From assembly GCF_030696885.1 (NCBI RefSeq), contig NZ_JAUYRI010000015.1, positions 53,870 through 117,869 on the forward strand: DNA of 64,000 nucleotides, read 5' to 3'. The stretch is from Thiobacillus sp. Lineage in GTDB: Bacteria; Pseudomonadota; Gammaproteobacteria; Burkholderiales; Thiobacillaceae. The notes beneath the pieces are model-generated. The model was not told the DNA's origin, did no database searches, and saw only the letters and a program-made list of their open reading frames with translations. A program made the translations under genes and the position numbers. Below, piece by piece: positions 40,008 through 50,663 of this stretch (positions are counted from its first letter, which is position 1; the number at the start of each line of letters is the position of its first letter).

Positions 40008-41420
40008 TCAATCCAGTGCCACGGCCTGGTAACTGTCGCAGGCGCTGAGGTCGGAACGGCCACCCTGTGATTGCCGGGAAATCTCACGCAAGGCGGTACG
40101 CAGACCCTCCTCCAGTACCGGATGGTAGAACGGCATGGCCAGCAGATCATGAACGCTCAGTCTGCGATGAATGGCCAGTGCGAGCAGATGGGCCAGGTGC
40201 TCGGCAGCAGGTGCGCACATTTCAGCACCGAGTATGCGGGCGTCATCTCGTGCGGCATAGACACGTAACACCCCCTTGTTCCGCTGTGCCGTCAACGCGC
40301 GCCCTTGCGAGGCGAAATCGACGCTGCCGATCAGACATGGGGCTGTGCCCACATCGGCGTAGCGCTGACCAATCGCAGCGATGCCGGGGTCTGAGAACAC
40401 GATGGCCAGGGGCGTGCGGCGCTGAAAGCAGGATGGCGCGTCGGCCACGGCATTGACGCCTGCGATGTAGCCCTCGTCGGCCGCCTCGTGCAAGAGACTG
40501 GCATCTGCGTTGGCGTCTCCGGCGATGAACACCGGCAGATCGGCGATCTGCATGGTGCTGCGATCGAAAGGCGGCAGGCCGCGCGTGTCGAGCGTCACAC
40601 CGAGAGTCTCAAGACCCAGATCTCCCAGATTCGGCTTGCGCCCGATGGCCACGAGCACGCGATCGACTTCGATATCGACCGGGCCGGCCTGGACGCGCAC
40701 GCCGCTTGCGGTGCCGGACAACTCGACTTCGTGTCCGGCGTGGATGGCAAATTCTTCAATCAGGATTTGGCGTGCGGTTTCGGCCACGGCCGGGTCGGAA
40801 ATCCCCGCGAGTTCGTCGTTGCTGTTAAATGCGTGCACGTCTACCCCGAGGCGCGAAAGGGCCTGAGCCATTTCGATCCCGATGGCGCCCAGGCCGATCA
40901 CCGCCATGCGGGCCGGTAACGTTTCCTGCTCGAAGAACGTATCGGTGGTCAGCAGGCGGTCGCCGAGCGCCTGCCACGGTTGCGGTACGACCGGGCTCGA
41001 ACCGGTGGCAATGACGATGCTACGGGCGTGCAACACTTGATCGCCCACCGCCACGTCGTTGGGGCCGAGCAGGCGTGCCCGGCCTGCAATACTGCGCGCG
41101 CCCAGCGCCTCGGTCGATTTGAGCACCCCGCCGACAAAACGGTCGCGCAGCACACGCACGCGCTGTAGGACCGCCGGGATGTCGATGCTCAGGCGCTCGC
41201 TGCCACGAATTCCGAACGCCTCCGCCTTTTTGCGCGCATGAAATGCATTGGCAGCCTCGATCAGCGCCTTGGACGGCATGCAGCCCACCCGGGCGCAGGT
41301 CGTTCCATAGGGGCCGTCGTTGATCAGGACGAAGTTGTCGGTTTTCTTTTTGACCTGCCGCACAGCAGCCAGTCCGGCCGAACCCGCGCCGATGACGATG
41401 ACGTCGAGTTTCGTAGTCAT
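40008..41420 (-). CDS. Dihydrolipoamide dehydrogenase-like FAD/NAD-linked oxidoreductase
   Basis: DVIVIGAGSAGLAAVRQVKKKTDNFVLINDGPYGTTCARVGCMPSK; C-terminal dimerisation domain HRRLSVHDLLAMPFYHPVLEEGL. Confidence 0.9.
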   Translation of the reverse strand: MTTKLDVIVIGAGSAGLAAVRQVKKKTDNFVLINDGPYGTTCARVGCMPSKALIEAANAFHARKKAEAFGIRGSERLSIDIPAVLQRVRVLRDRFVGGVLKSTEALGARSIAGRARLLGPNDVAVGDQVLHARSIVIATGSSPVVPQPWQALGDRLLTTDTFFEQETLPARMAVIGLGAIGIEMAQALSRLGVDVHAFNSNDELAGISDPAVAETARQILIEEFAIHAGHEVELSGTASGVRVQAGPVDIEVDRVLVAIGRKPNLGDLGLETLGVTLDTRGLPPFDRSTMQIADLPVFIAGDANADASLLHEAADEGYIAGVNAVADAPSCFQRRTPLAIVFSDPGIAAIGQRYADVGTAPCLIGSVDFASQGRALTAQRNKGVLRVYAARDDARILGAEMCAPAAEHLAHLLALAIHRRLSVHDLLAMPFYHPVLEEGLRTALREISRQSQGGRSDLSACDSYQAVALD

Positions 41421-41461
41421 GACAGTCTCTTTCCTCAGTAGTCGAGCTTCTGCGACCTGCT

Positions 41462-43135
41462 CTAACGCGGGGTATTGCTGCGGTCCTTGTGATCCTGAAT
41501 GAAAATTCCGATCACCAGCCAGAACCCACCGGCCGCTGCGGCCAGGAAACACAGAATAGCGAGGCCCGGGTAGCCCCACAAGGTGAACGACGTCTGCACC
41601 TGCATCAGCAGCGAGGCGCCGATGATCAGCGCCGCGAGGATGACGCCGGCCGCGATGCGGTTGGCAATTTTTTGCAGGCCTTCCATCACCAGGCCCGCGT
41701 CGACAGCGCGCACTTTCAGCTCCAGCTCCGAATTGGCGACGCCATCCATGATTCGGTTGAGCCGCGACGGCAAGGCCGTCACGAAGTCGCGCAGCTCGAT
41801 AATCGAGTTCAGCATGCTGCCCTGACTCGCCTGCTTGCGCATCCGCTGGGCGAGGATTTCCGTCGCATTACGGCGGATCGCCGCATTGGGGTCGAACTGT
41901 GGATCGAGGATCTTACCGATCTGGTCCAACTGCATCAGGGTCTTGCCCAGCAGCGTCAGTTCGCTCGGCACATAGAGGCCGTCGCGCGCCGCCGACTCGC
42001 TGACTTCGAGCAGCGTCCTGCCCACGTTGATGCGCCCGAGCGCCACGTCCCGCTGCTCGATCACCAGCTCGCCGATACGGCGTCGCAGGCTTGTCTCGTC
42101 GAATTCCTCGGCCACCTGGCTCATGCTGATCACCACCGTAGCGGCGTCTTCGCCCTTGCCTTCGCTGACGGCGATCAGGATCTTCAGCAGGTTCTCCTGC
42201 ATCTCCGGCGTCGTCGTGCCCACCATGCCAAAGTCGAGCAGTGCGATGCGATGGTCGCCGGTGAGGAACACATTGCCCGGATGCGGATCGGCATGGAACA
42301 GGCCGTCCACCAGCACCTGCTTGAGATAGGCGCTGAACAGTTCCTCCGCGAGTTCGCCGCCCGGCATCTCCAGGCTGGTGAGCGGCCCCAGCGCCGTCAG
42401 CTTGCGCCCGCGCACATGCTCCATCGTCAGAACCCGGCGCGTGGAATAGCTGGCAATGGGCTGCGGCACGAAGAGGCGCTTGAACCCCGCCAGGTTGTTC
42501 GCCATCGTCCGCAGGTTGTTGGCTTCGAGCTCGTAGTCGAGCTCCTGCTTCAAAACCAGCCGAAACTCCTCGATGATCAATTGCAGGCGATGGCGACGGC
42601 CGAAGTCGGTATGGGCGTCCAGCCATTCCGCGATCTCCCCCAGCACCTCCATGTCCTCGGCCATCTGCTTTTCGATCGCGGGGCGCTGGACCTTGACCAC
42701 CACCGGCCGGCCGTCGCGCAGCGTGGCCGCATGCACCTGTCCCAGCGAGGCGGCCGCCAGCGGCACTTCGTCGAAATCTGAAAACGCCTTCGACAGCCGC
42801 ACGCCCAGCTCGCGCGTGACGATCTCTTCGACCTCCTCGAAGGGAAACGGCTTCACCCCGTCATGCAGGCGCGACAGCGCGGCAATGTAAGAGGCGGGAA
42901 CCAGATCCGGCCGGCTCGACAGCACCTGGCCGAGCTTGATGTAGGTCGGGCCCATCGCCTCCAGGTCGTCGGCCAGTTCCTCGGGGGACGCCCCGCCCGG
43001 ATGCGGCGGCGCCGATTCGTCGCCCTCGATGGCATCCTCCATGCCGATGCCCACCACGACATCGGCCCGTCCGTACTTCCATAGCAGGCGGGCAAGCTGC
43101 TGGTAACGCTGAAGGTGCTGCATGGACAGTTTCAT
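41462..43135 (-). CDS. ABC1/UbiB-family atypical kinase
   Basis: LGQVLSSRPDLVPASYIAALSRLHDGVKPFPF, AAASLGQVHAATLRDGRPVVVKVQRP, LFHADPHPGNVFL. Confidence 0.92.
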   Translation of the reverse strand: MKLSMQHLQRYQQLARLLWKYGRADVVVGIGMEDAIEGDESAPPHPGGASPEELADDLEAMGPTYIKLGQVLSSRPDLVPASYIAALSRLHDGVKPFPFEEVEEIVTRELGVRLSKAFSDFDEVPLAAASLGQVHAATLRDGRPVVVKVQRPAIEKQMAEDMEVLGEIAEWLDAHTDFGRRHRLQLIIEEFRLVLKQELDYELEANNLRTMANNLAGFKRLFVPQPIASYSTRRVLTMEHVRGRKLTALGPLTSLEMPGGELAEELFSAYLKQVLVDGLFHADPHPGNVFLTGDHRIALLDFGMVGTTTPEMQENLLKILIAVSEGKGEDAATVVISMSQVAEEFDETSLRRRIGELVIEQRDVALGRINVGRTLLEVSESAARDGLYVPSELTLLGKTLMQLDQIGKILDPQFDPNAAIRRNATEILAQRMRKQASQGSMLNSIIELRDFVTALPSRLNRIMDGVANSELELKVRAVDAGLVMEGLQKIANRIAAGVILAALIIGASLLMQVQTSFTLWGYPGLAILCFLAAAAGGFWLVIGIFIQDHKDRSNTPR

Positions 43136-43359
43136 ACGGGGACTCTCACGGGACACAGGACGCGCAGCGCCTGGCGCATGAGCAAGCGCCGACGCCGGAT
43201 GTCAGGATGCCCGCGCCACGAGGGAAAGCCTGTCCGCCGGCACCGATTTGCGTGTAGGACGACAAGCCGTCGAAACGCACCCGCTTTTTTCTGCAATCGA
43301 ACGGTCACATCATTCGAAGTTGACCCCTTTCTTTGAATTACCGCCTGGGCCCACCGCGG

Positions 43360-44418
43360 TCAGTGGCGCGCCTCAAGAACCAGGTTGAACGGCGTCTGCA
43401 CGGCGCGCCGGAATCGCGAGAATCCGCTGGCGCGCGCCAGGTCTCCCAGTCGCGCCTCGCCGGCCTGCGCGCCAAGCACGTGCGTGCCGTTCTCGGAGAT
43501 GGCATGCGCGCAGCACAGCGTGGTGGACGCGGCGTAATACAGGCGGCCGACCGGATTGATGTTGTCCTCGACCCGGTCCTGCGCGTAGGGCTCGACCAGC
43601 ATGACGGTCCCTTCGGACGCGAGTGCCTCGGCGGCGTGACGCAAGGCGCGATCGGGGTGCCCCATGTCGTGCAGGCAGTCGAAGAAGCAAATCAGATCGT
43701 AGTGCTGCGACGGATAGTCGGCGGCGTTCGCCTGCACGAAGCTCACGCGGTCGGCGACGCCGGCCTGCTCGGCGTGGCGCCGGGCCGCCTCGATCGAGCC
43801 CGCGTGCACGTCGAAGCCCCAGAAGCGGGAATCCGGGAAGGCCTGGGCCATGATCACGGTGGAGTGGCCGTGGCCGCAGCCGACGTCCGCCACACGCGCG
43901 CCGCGCTGCAGCTTATCGGTCACGCCGTCGAGCGCGGGCAGCCATTCCTGGACGAGGCTGCTCTGGTAGGCGTTGCGGTAGAACGCTGCGACGCCGCAGT
44001 AGAGACGTTCATCGTGCGCGCCCCAGGCGATGCCCTTGCCGCTCCTGAACGCGTCGATCGCCTTGTGCTCGTCGAACCACATCGACGCCGGCACCTGCCA
44101 GGCGCTGGGAATGAATACCGGACTCGTGTCGTCGGCAAGGACCATCGCCTGCTCGGCGGTGAGCTCGTAGGTTTCGCTCGAGGGATGATAGACGACGTAG
44201 CCGCCTGCCGCCTGCGCGTTGAGCCATTCGCGCACGTAGCGCTCAGCGCAGTCGCTGCGCCGGGCGACTTCGGCCGAGCTGAGCGGGCCTGCGTCCGCCA
44301 TGGCGCGGTACAGGCCGAGCTTGTCGCCGAGGCTGATCATGACGCCGCCATAGCCGGCGGACAGATCGCCCACGGCGACGTTGAGGATGGTTTCGAGCTT
44401 GCGTGGATCGATGTTCAT
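43360..44418 (-). CDS. Class I SAM-dependent methyltransferase with N-terminal winged-helix domain
   Basis: LSSAEVARRSDCAERYVREWLNAQAAGGYV; VADVGCGHGHSTVIMAQAFPDSRFWGFD. Confidence 0.88.
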   Translation of the reverse strand: MNIDPRKLETILNVAVGDLSAGYGGVMISLGDKLGLYRAMADAGPLSSAEVARRSDCAERYVREWLNAQAAGGYVVYHPSSETYELTAEQAMVLADDTSPVFIPSAWQVPASMWFDEHKAIDAFRSGKGIAWGAHDERLYCGVAAFYRNAYQSSLVQEWLPALDGVTDKLQRGARVADVGCGHGHSTVIMAQAFPDSRFWGFDVHAGSIEAARRHAEQAGVADRVSFVQANAADYPSQHYDLICFFDCLHDMGHPDRALRHAAEALASEGTVMLVEPYAQDRVEDNINPVGRLYYAASTTLCCAHAISENGTHVLGAQAGEARLGDLARASGFSRFRRAVQTPFNLVLEARH

Positions 44419-44524
44419 GGACTAGCCTCCAGTCGGTTAACGCCCAGCTGCGCCGGGAACACCTGCAGAATGCCCACATCCGCCCGCGGAGTTGAGAGCG
44501 CAACGAGACAATACCGGTTCATAC

Positions 44525-45571
44525 ATGCCAGCCATGCCCGATGCCATGCCGCCGCTTCGTGTCAGCCTGATCGCCCTCCCCGAGGGAGCGATCTCGACCC
44601 TGCACGGCCTCTATGACGTGCTGAGCGCATTCGAGTTGCTCGCCGGCTTCGACGCCGCGATCCCGACCGCGCCGCCGTTTCGCGTTGAAATCGTCGGCGC
44701 GGCAGCCGGGCCCGTCAGGCTCGCCAGCGGCCTCACCGCCCACGCGCATCGCGGGATCGCCGACGTCGCCGAGACCGACATCGTGATCGTGCCGTCGGTC
44801 GTGCTGCCTGCCGGCGGCTGGCAGCCGGGCCGCTACCCCGAGCTGGTCGAGTGGCTCGCGCGGGCGCACGCGCGCGGCGCGCACCTCTGCTCGGCGTGCT
44901 CGGGCGTGTTCCTGCTCGCCGAAACCGGGCTGTTCGATGGCCGCGACGCGACCGTCCACTGGGCCTATGCATCCGCATTTCATTCGGTATTTCCCGACGT
45001 CCGCCTGTTTCCCGAGCGTGCGTTGGTGGCCGCGGGCGAGCGCAGCGAGCTTGTCACCTCCGGCGCCTCGATGTCATGGCACGACCTCGTGCTCTACCTG
45101 ATCGCGCGCCACGTCGGTCCCACCGCCGCGCAGGCCATGGCGAAGTTCTTCGCGCTGCAATGGCATCGCGACGGGCTCGGCCCCTACGTGGTGTTCGAGG
45201 GACGGCGCGACCACGGCGACGCCGCGGTGCTCGCCGCGCAGGACTGGCTGGAGAAGCACTACCCGGTCGCGGCCCCGGTGGAGGAGATGGTGCGCCGCTC
45301 GGGCATCGCCGAACGCACGTTCAAGCGCCGCTTCACCGAGGCGACCGGACTTGCGCCGCTGCCCTATGTCCAGCAGCTGCGCGTGGCGGAAGCGAAGCGT
45401 CGGCTGGAGCGCACGCGCGAGGCGGTGGACGAGATCGGCTGGCGGGTCGGCTACGAGGATCCCGCCTTCTTTCGCCGCCTGTTCAAGCGCATCACCGGCG
45501 TATCGCCGGCGGGCTACCGCCGCCAGTTCCAGATCCCCTTGTTCGACGCCGACGGTCCGCGGCGCCGATAA
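44525..45571 (+). CDS. GlxA-family transcriptional regulator (DJ-1/PfpI plus AraC HTH)
   Basis: GAHLCSACSGVFLLAETGLFDGRDATVHWAYA; RSGIAERTFKRRFTEATGLAPLPYVQQLRVAEAKRRLE. Confidence 0.9.
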   Translation: MPAMPDAMPPLRVSLIALPEGAISTLHGLYDVLSAFELLAGFDAAIPTAPPFRVEIVGAAAGPVRLASGLTAHAHRGIADVAETDIVIVPSVVLPAGGWQPGRYPELVEWLARAHARGAHLCSACSGVFLLAETGLFDGRDATVHWAYASAFHSVFPDVRLFPERALVAAGERSELVTSGASMSWHDLVLYLIARHVGPTAAQAMAKFFALQWHRDGLGPYVVFEGRRDHGDAAVLAAQDWLEKHYPVAAPVEEMVRRSGIAERTFKRRFTEATGLAPLPYVQQLRVAEAKRRLERTREAVDEIGWRVGYEDPAFFRRLFKRITGVSPAGYRRQFQIPLFDADGPRRR

Positions 45572-45713
45572 CGCGCCGCCGCCTGCGCCAACAGCCGAAG
45601 CGGCCCAGCCATTCCGGAACAAACGCCGCGGCACACGGGTCGCATTTTCAGATGGGTGGCTGCCACTTAAGGTGCGAGGCAACACGCCCAGCCAACCTGA
45701 AAGGATGTGTCAA

Positions 45714-46001
45714 ATGATCCAGAACCCAACGTCGCAGCAAGACCGGCCGCTGCCCGATCCCGCCCTGGCCACTGCCAGCCCGCAGGAGATTCTTCACCAC
45801 CCCGCGCTCACGCGGAAAGAAAAAATCGAGCTGCTGCGCTCCCGGCAGTACGACGCCGCCGAAATCGCGGTCGCCGAAGAAGAAGGCATGCAGGGACCGG
45901 AAAACGAGCCGATGCGGGACATCCTCCTCGCGCTGGCCCAGCTGGAGGAACCCGAGTCCGACGAGCCGGTGGCGCCCACCAAACAGCATGGCCATTCCTG
46001 A
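45714..46001 (+). CDS. Hypothetical conserved protein
   Basis: Compact ORF with RBS-like aaggatg; LTRKEKIELLRSRQYDAAEIAVAEEEGM. Confidence 0.6.
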   Translation: MIQNPTSQQDRPLPDPALATASPQEILHHPALTRKEKIELLRSRQYDAAEIAVAEEEGMQGPENEPMRDILLALAQLEEPESDEPVAPTKQHGHS

Positions 46002-46009
46002 CCCACAAG

Positions 46010-46618
46010 TCAGCCATCTGCCCGGGCTTCCCGGGCTTGCAGCATCCCGGCGATCCGCTGCATATCGGATTCGAGGATGGCCTCGGCGTCCAGGGTGATC
46101 GCAATCTCGTCGCCGACGACCCATCCGCCGCGGTCCAGTGGCGCGTTCCAGCTCACGCCGAAGTCATGGCGATTGATCGTCGTGGTGGCGACGAAGCCGA
46201 TGCGCAGCGTCGGTCCCAGATCCCGGTCGCCGTCCCAGTAAGGGCATTGCCAGCGGCCCAGATAGCGGGTGGCGAGGACGACCGGGCGGGTCACACCCCG
46301 GAGGACAAGATCCCCCGTCACCTGGAAATCGGCTTCGCCCGTGCAGCGCACCCCAGTGCTGCGAAAGACGATGTCCGGGTATGCCGCCACATTCAGGAAG
46401 TCCGCATCGCGCAGGTGCGCATCGCGTTCGTCGTCCCCGGTCCAGATTTCCGCTGCATCGATCGTCGCCTGGACCGCAGCGCCCCCCGCCGGATTGTCGG
46501 GGTCGAAGTCGATGCTGCCTTGCACGTTCTTGAACTGGCCGCGCATCTGCGAAACCATCATATGCCGCACCGCAAACGTCGCGGCGGAATGTCCGGGTTC
46601 GAATATCCATCTGGCCAT
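46010..46618 (-). CDS. YceI family protein
   Basis: MARWIFEPGHSAATFAVRHMMVSQMRGQFKNVQGSIDFDPDNP. Confidence 0.92.
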   Translation of the reverse strand: MARWIFEPGHSAATFAVRHMMVSQMRGQFKNVQGSIDFDPDNPAGGAAVQATIDAAEIWTGDDERDAHLRDADFLNVAAYPDIVFRSTGVRCTGEADFQVTGDLVLRGVTRPVVLATRYLGRWQCPYWDGDRDLGPTLRIGFVATTTINRHDFGVSWNAPLDRGGWVVGDEIAITLDAEAILESDMQRIAGMLQAREARADG

Positions 46619-46696
46619 GTTCGATCCTCCTTCCCCAGGCGCCCAGCCCTGACCGGCTCCCAGTATAGGCATCGCAGGGAAAGTGGAAACGAAGGC

Positions 46697-47236
46697 TTAT
46701 CGAAAAACCGGGGGCTGGCCCGTCGTGTTCTCCGCTTGGAATCCTTCGTGGAAAGTGACTGTGCCCTGCGGAGCGTGCCCGTCGAACGACAGCGCGAAGA
46801 AAACCTCCGGCGGCACGCCCTCAAGCACCAGCCCCGGCAGGTGGGTGAACCCGAATTTCCGGTAGTAATCCGGATGCCCCACCAGACAACATCCTTGCGC
46901 ATTGATGGCTTTCAGCCGCGCCAGTCCTTCCCGGATCAGGGCTGTGCCCACGCCTTGCCGCTGGTACGCCGGCAACACCGAAACCGGCCCCAGGCCGTAC
47001 CAGTTCTGGGTGCCATCCGAAATCGTCACGGGAGAGAACGCAATATGCCCGATCACCCGGCCCTCCACTTCTGCGACGAGCGAAACCGTTAAGACTCCGG
47101 CGGCGCGTAGTGCCGCGACGATGTACTGCTCCGTGTGATTGCTGATTTCCAGGGTCTCGAACGCGGCGACGGTCACCTCGGTGATCGCGCTCACATCGGC
47201 AGCGGTTTCGTTCCGGATAAGGCTCTTCGGATTCAT
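46697..47236 (-). CDS. GNAT family N-acetyltransferase
   Basis: IGHIAFSPVTISDGTQNWYGLGPVSVLPAYQRQGVGTALIREGL. Confidence 0.92.
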   Translation of the reverse strand: MNPKSLIRNETAADVSAITEVTVAAFETLEISNHTEQYIVAALRAAGVLTVSLVAEVEGRVIGHIAFSPVTISDGTQNWYGLGPVSVLPAYQRQGVGTALIREGLARLKAINAQGCCLVGHPDYYRKFGFTHLPGLVLEGVPPEVFFALSFDGHAPQGTVTFHEGFQAENTTGQPPVFR

Positions 47237-48327
47237 GGCGTTGCTGTTTCTCGTTCTTGCGGGTCAAGTTTCAATAAAGCCAACGGCCATGCGGCGCCGG
47301 TGGGTGGGAAAGCGGCCGCCGCGCCCAGCGCCCGCGCCCGCAACTGTCCGCAGCCGCCCTCGACATCCTGTCCCGCGGAGTGGCGCAGCTTGGTCAGGAT
47401 GCCGCGCACATGCAGACGGCGCGCCATCTCGGCCGCGCGCTCCCAGCTCGGGCGACGGAAATCGAAGCCGTCTACACCCTCGACGCTGTTATAGGGAATC
47501 AAATTCATCACCGCGTACTTGCCGGCCAGCAGGCGGGCGATACCTTCCAGCTCGGCCTCGGTGTCGTTGATGCCTTCGAGCAGCGTCCACTGATACTGGA
47601 TCGGGTAGCCGGTACGGCGGGCATAGGCCTCGCCCAGCTCGGCCAGTTCGGCCGGCGCGATGTCGGGCGCCTTCGGCAACAGGCGCCGACGCAATTCATG
47701 ATCCGTGGTGTGCAGCGAGAGTGCCAGCGCAGGCTTCACCGTGCACTGCGGCAGGCGCTCGAACACACGCCGGTCGCCGACGGTGGAAAAGACCAGGTTC
47801 TTGTGGCCGATGCCGCCTTCCACCCCCAGCAACTCGATGGCCTCCAGCACGTTGTCCAGATTGTGGGCCGGCTCGCCCATGCCCATGAACACCACTTTCT
47901 TCACCGGGCGACGACTGCGCGCCAGCACCACCTGGGCGACGATCTCCGCGCTGGAGAGCTGGCGCAACAAGCCGGCGCGGCCGGTCATGCAGAACACGCA
48001 GCCCACCGCACAGCCGACCTGGGTCGACACGCACACGCCGTCGCGCGGCAGCAGCACGCTTTCCACCGTCTGGCCATCCGCCAGCGCCACCAGCAGGCGG
48101 GACGAGCCATCGTCACCGGCGTGTTCGGAATGCACCCGCGCCAGGCCGCGCAATTCGTCGAAAAGATCCGGCACATCATTACGCAGCGCCAGCGGCAGAA
48201 AGTCCTCGGCGCGCCGTCGCTTGGTGTCGAGCGAGCGCCCCTGAACCCACGCCCGCAGCACGCGCCCCTCGTGGCAGGGTGCAGCGCCCAGATCGCGTAG
48301 TCGTTGTCGGAGTTGGGAGAGTCGCAT
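47233..48327 (-). CDS. RlmN/Cfr-family radical SAM RNA methyltransferase-like protein
   Basis: CVSTQVGCAVGCVFCMTGRAGLLRQLSSAEIVAQV, VFMGMGEPAHNLDNVLEAI. Confidence 0.9.
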   Translation of the reverse strand: MRLSQLRQRLRDLGAAPCHEGRVLRAWVQGRSLDTKRRRAEDFLPLALRNDVPDLFDELRGLARVHSEHAGDDGSSRLLVALADGQTVESVLLPRDGVCVSTQVGCAVGCVFCMTGRAGLLRQLSSAEIVAQVVLARSRRPVKKVVFMGMGEPAHNLDNVLEAIELLGVEGGIGHKNLVFSTVGDRRVFERLPQCTVKPALALSLHTTDHELRRRLLPKAPDIAPAELAELGEAYARRTGYPIQYQWTLLEGINDTEAELEGIARLLAGKYAVMNLIPYNSVEGVDGFDFRRPSWERAAEMARRLHVRGILTKLRHSAGQDVEGGCGQLRARALGAAAAFPPTGAAWPLALLKLDPQERETATP

Positions 48328-48624
48328 GGCGGGCGCGATGGTAGCACGGGGGGTGCGGCTGGCTGCAGAGCGGCTTGGCCGCCGACGGCCCTGTGTTAAT
48401 GGAGGACCTGGCCCTGGCGTTTTGCGTGTACTGCGCCTGGGTGGCAGGCGCGGCGGCTCAGGGCGCCAGACCCGTCCGGCTATAAGCAGGCTGCGTCGAT
48501 GCGATCTGCGGTATGGCGGCCGACGAGGCGAGCCGCGAGCGCCACAGGTTGACGTCGATCCGGCCACCGCCGGGTTCGGATGAGCCCTTCTGCTGATTAC
48601 ATTTGAGCGTGCACGGCCGCTGCC

Positions 48625-49785
48625 TCACAGCAGCGGGTTTGCCTGATGCTCTCCGCGCTCGTACACCACGTGCGCACGGCCGACCAGCAGCAGATCCAGC
48701 GAACCGATGCGCGAAACGTCTTTGTTGGTGTAGGGCAGGCGATGCAGGATGTAGCGCATGGCATTGAGCCGTGCGCGCTTCTTGTCGTCCGACTTGATCA
48801 CCGTCCACGGCGAGTCGGCCGTGTCGGTATAGAAGAACATCGCCTCCTTGGCCTTGGTGTAGTCGTCCCACTTGTCGAGTGAGGCCAGGTCGATCGGCGA
48901 CAACTTCCATTGCTTGAGCGGATGCACCTTGCGCTCCTTGAAGCGGCGGCGCTGCTCCTCGCGGCTCACCGAGAACCAGAACTTGATCAGGTGCACGCCG
49001 CTACGCACCAGGTTGCGTTCGAACTCGGGCGCCTGGCGCATGAACTCCAGGTATTCCTCCTGATTGCAGAAGCCCATCACCCGTTCCACCCCGGCGCGGT
49101 TGTACCAGGAGCGGTCGAACAGCGCGATCTCGCCCGCCGTCGGCAGATGCTGGACGTAGCGCTGGAAATACCACTGGCCACGTTCCATCTCGCTCGGCTT
49201 TTCCAGCGCGACCACGTGCGCCCCGCGTGGATTCAGGTGCTCCATGAAGCGCTTGATGGCGCCGCCCTTGCCTGCAGCGTCGCGGCCCTCGAACAGGATC
49301 ACCACCTTCTGCCCGGTTTCCTTCACCCAGGCCTGAAGCTTGAGCAGTTCCACCTGGAGTTGATATTTCTGCTCCTCGTAACGCTTGCGCGACATCAGGT
49401 TCTTGTAGGGATAGCCGCCCTCACGCCAGTCTTCGGCCAGCTCGCCATCCGGATCGGACGAAGCGCCAGGCCGGCCGAGCGGCGGCTTGGCGAGCAGCGC
49501 ATTGCGCAACACCTCCGCGTCTTCCGGCGACGCGCCGGCGAGAATGGCCTTCAGCGACTCGATCATTTCGGGACTGCCGTTGCTCGTCCCGCTGAGAATA
49601 TCCTGCACCGCCACCACCTTGGACTCCTGCGCGGCGCTCACCGCCTCGTCCACGGTGAAGGTTTCCACCCCCTTGCGGGTGTGGATCGGCGAAATATCGC
49701 CCTTGGCGGCGATGCGGGGCTTGGCGTTGCGGCTGCGTGCCGAAGACCGTTTGGCGGGCGTGGGGGCGGAAGGCTTGGTAGTCAA
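48625..49785 (-). CDS. ppk2: Polyphosphate kinase 2 family protein
   Basis: VVILFEGRDAAGKGGAIKRFMEHLNPRGAHVVALEKPSEMERGQWYFQRYVQHLPTAGEIALFDRSWYNRAGVERVMGFC. Confidence 0.95.
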   Translation of the reverse strand: MTTKPSAPTPAKRSSARSRNAKPRIAAKGDISPIHTRKGVETFTVDEAVSAAQESKVVAVQDILSGTSNGSPEMIESLKAILAGASPEDAEVLRNALLAKPPLGRPGASSDPDGELAEDWREGGYPYKNLMSRKRYEEQKYQLQVELLKLQAWVKETGQKVVILFEGRDAAGKGGAIKRFMEHLNPRGAHVVALEKPSEMERGQWYFQRYVQHLPTAGEIALFDRSWYNRAGVERVMGFCNQEEYLEFMRQAPEFERNLVRSGVHLIKFWFSVSREEQRRRFKERKVHPLKQWKLSPIDLASLDKWDDYTKAKEAMFFYTDTADSPWTVIKSDDKKRARLNAMRYILHRLPYTNKDVSRIGSLDLLLVGRAHVVYERGEHQANPLL

Positions 49786-49972
49786 ATCAGTGTCCTGTCG
49801 AAGTCATTGATGAGAAGGCGGCAAGGCCCGCGCACAGTCGTCGCGGCCGCTTGCCATGCGCGCCCAATATTAGGACTCACATATCTCATTAAAGACCAAT
49901 TTCGGACTTTGTGGAAGCGCCGAGTGAGCGACGCCCGGTAACCCCAATACGGTGCGGACCTTGCCACAACCC

Positions 49973-50018
49973 GCACCAATAAAAATGGCCAGCGTAGGCT
50001 GGCCATTTTTATTGGTGC
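49973..50018. terminator. Bidirectional intrinsic terminator with perfect 21-bp arms
   Basis: gcaccaataaaaatggccagc gtag gctggccatttttattggtgc. Confidence 0.85.
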
Positions 50019-50029
50019 TGATCGAGCGC

Positions 50030-50578
50030 CTAACGTTGCGACACGACCGGTTGCTGTTGTTTGGTGAGTTCCTTGACGGTCTCTTCGGCGAACTTTTCAT
50101 ACAGCCAGCTCATGCGCGTGCCGTCCTGCCCACCCGCGATCCCGCCCAGGGCGTAGGATGTAGACACCACGAAGCGATCAAGCTCCTTACCCGCTGCATC
50201 CGTCAGCACAATCTCACCCTCAATCGAATCCGAGCCGGCCATGAACCCCCACATGATCGCGGAGAAATTCGAACGAACGCGCATGTCCTTGACCACCACT
50301 TCGAGCTTGGGCAGCTGGCTGTCGGCTGAAGCACTGATCAGTGAGCGTGAATCCAGCGCCCGTTTGACATGACTGAGCAGCTCATCCGGGTTGAATTTCA
50401 GATTCTCCAGTGCCTTCTCCTTGGCCGAGGCCGACATGGAGAGAGATACCGAAGCGAACTGGCTATACGCCGGCGCACTCATCTTCTCAGCCGACATGTT
50501 CGGTGCACGGGTCACACCCGATGCACACCCTGCAAGAATGAATGCAGCCGCAATCACAGACAACAGTTTCTTGTTCAT
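50030..50578 (-). CDS. Putative lipoprotein (DUF4410-like)
   Basis: MNKKLLSVIAAAFILAGCASG lipobox; LEVVVKDMRVRSNFSAIMWGFMAGSDSIEGEIVLTDAAGKEL. Confidence 0.72.
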   Translation of the reverse strand: MNKKLLSVIAAAFILAGCASGVTRAPNMSAEKMSAPAYSQFASVSLSMSASAKEKALENLKFNPDELLSHVKRALDSRSLISASADSQLPKLEVVVKDMRVRSNFSAIMWGFMAGSDSIEGEIVLTDAAGKELDRFVVSTSYALGGIAGGQDGTRMSWLYEKFAEETVKELTKQQQPVVSQR

Positions 50579-50663
50579 TACCACCCCCTATTGATTGAAT
50601 TGATTTTGAATATTATCGATGGACACCCAGAGGTGTCCGCCCGGATTTTCACCGAGAAACGCC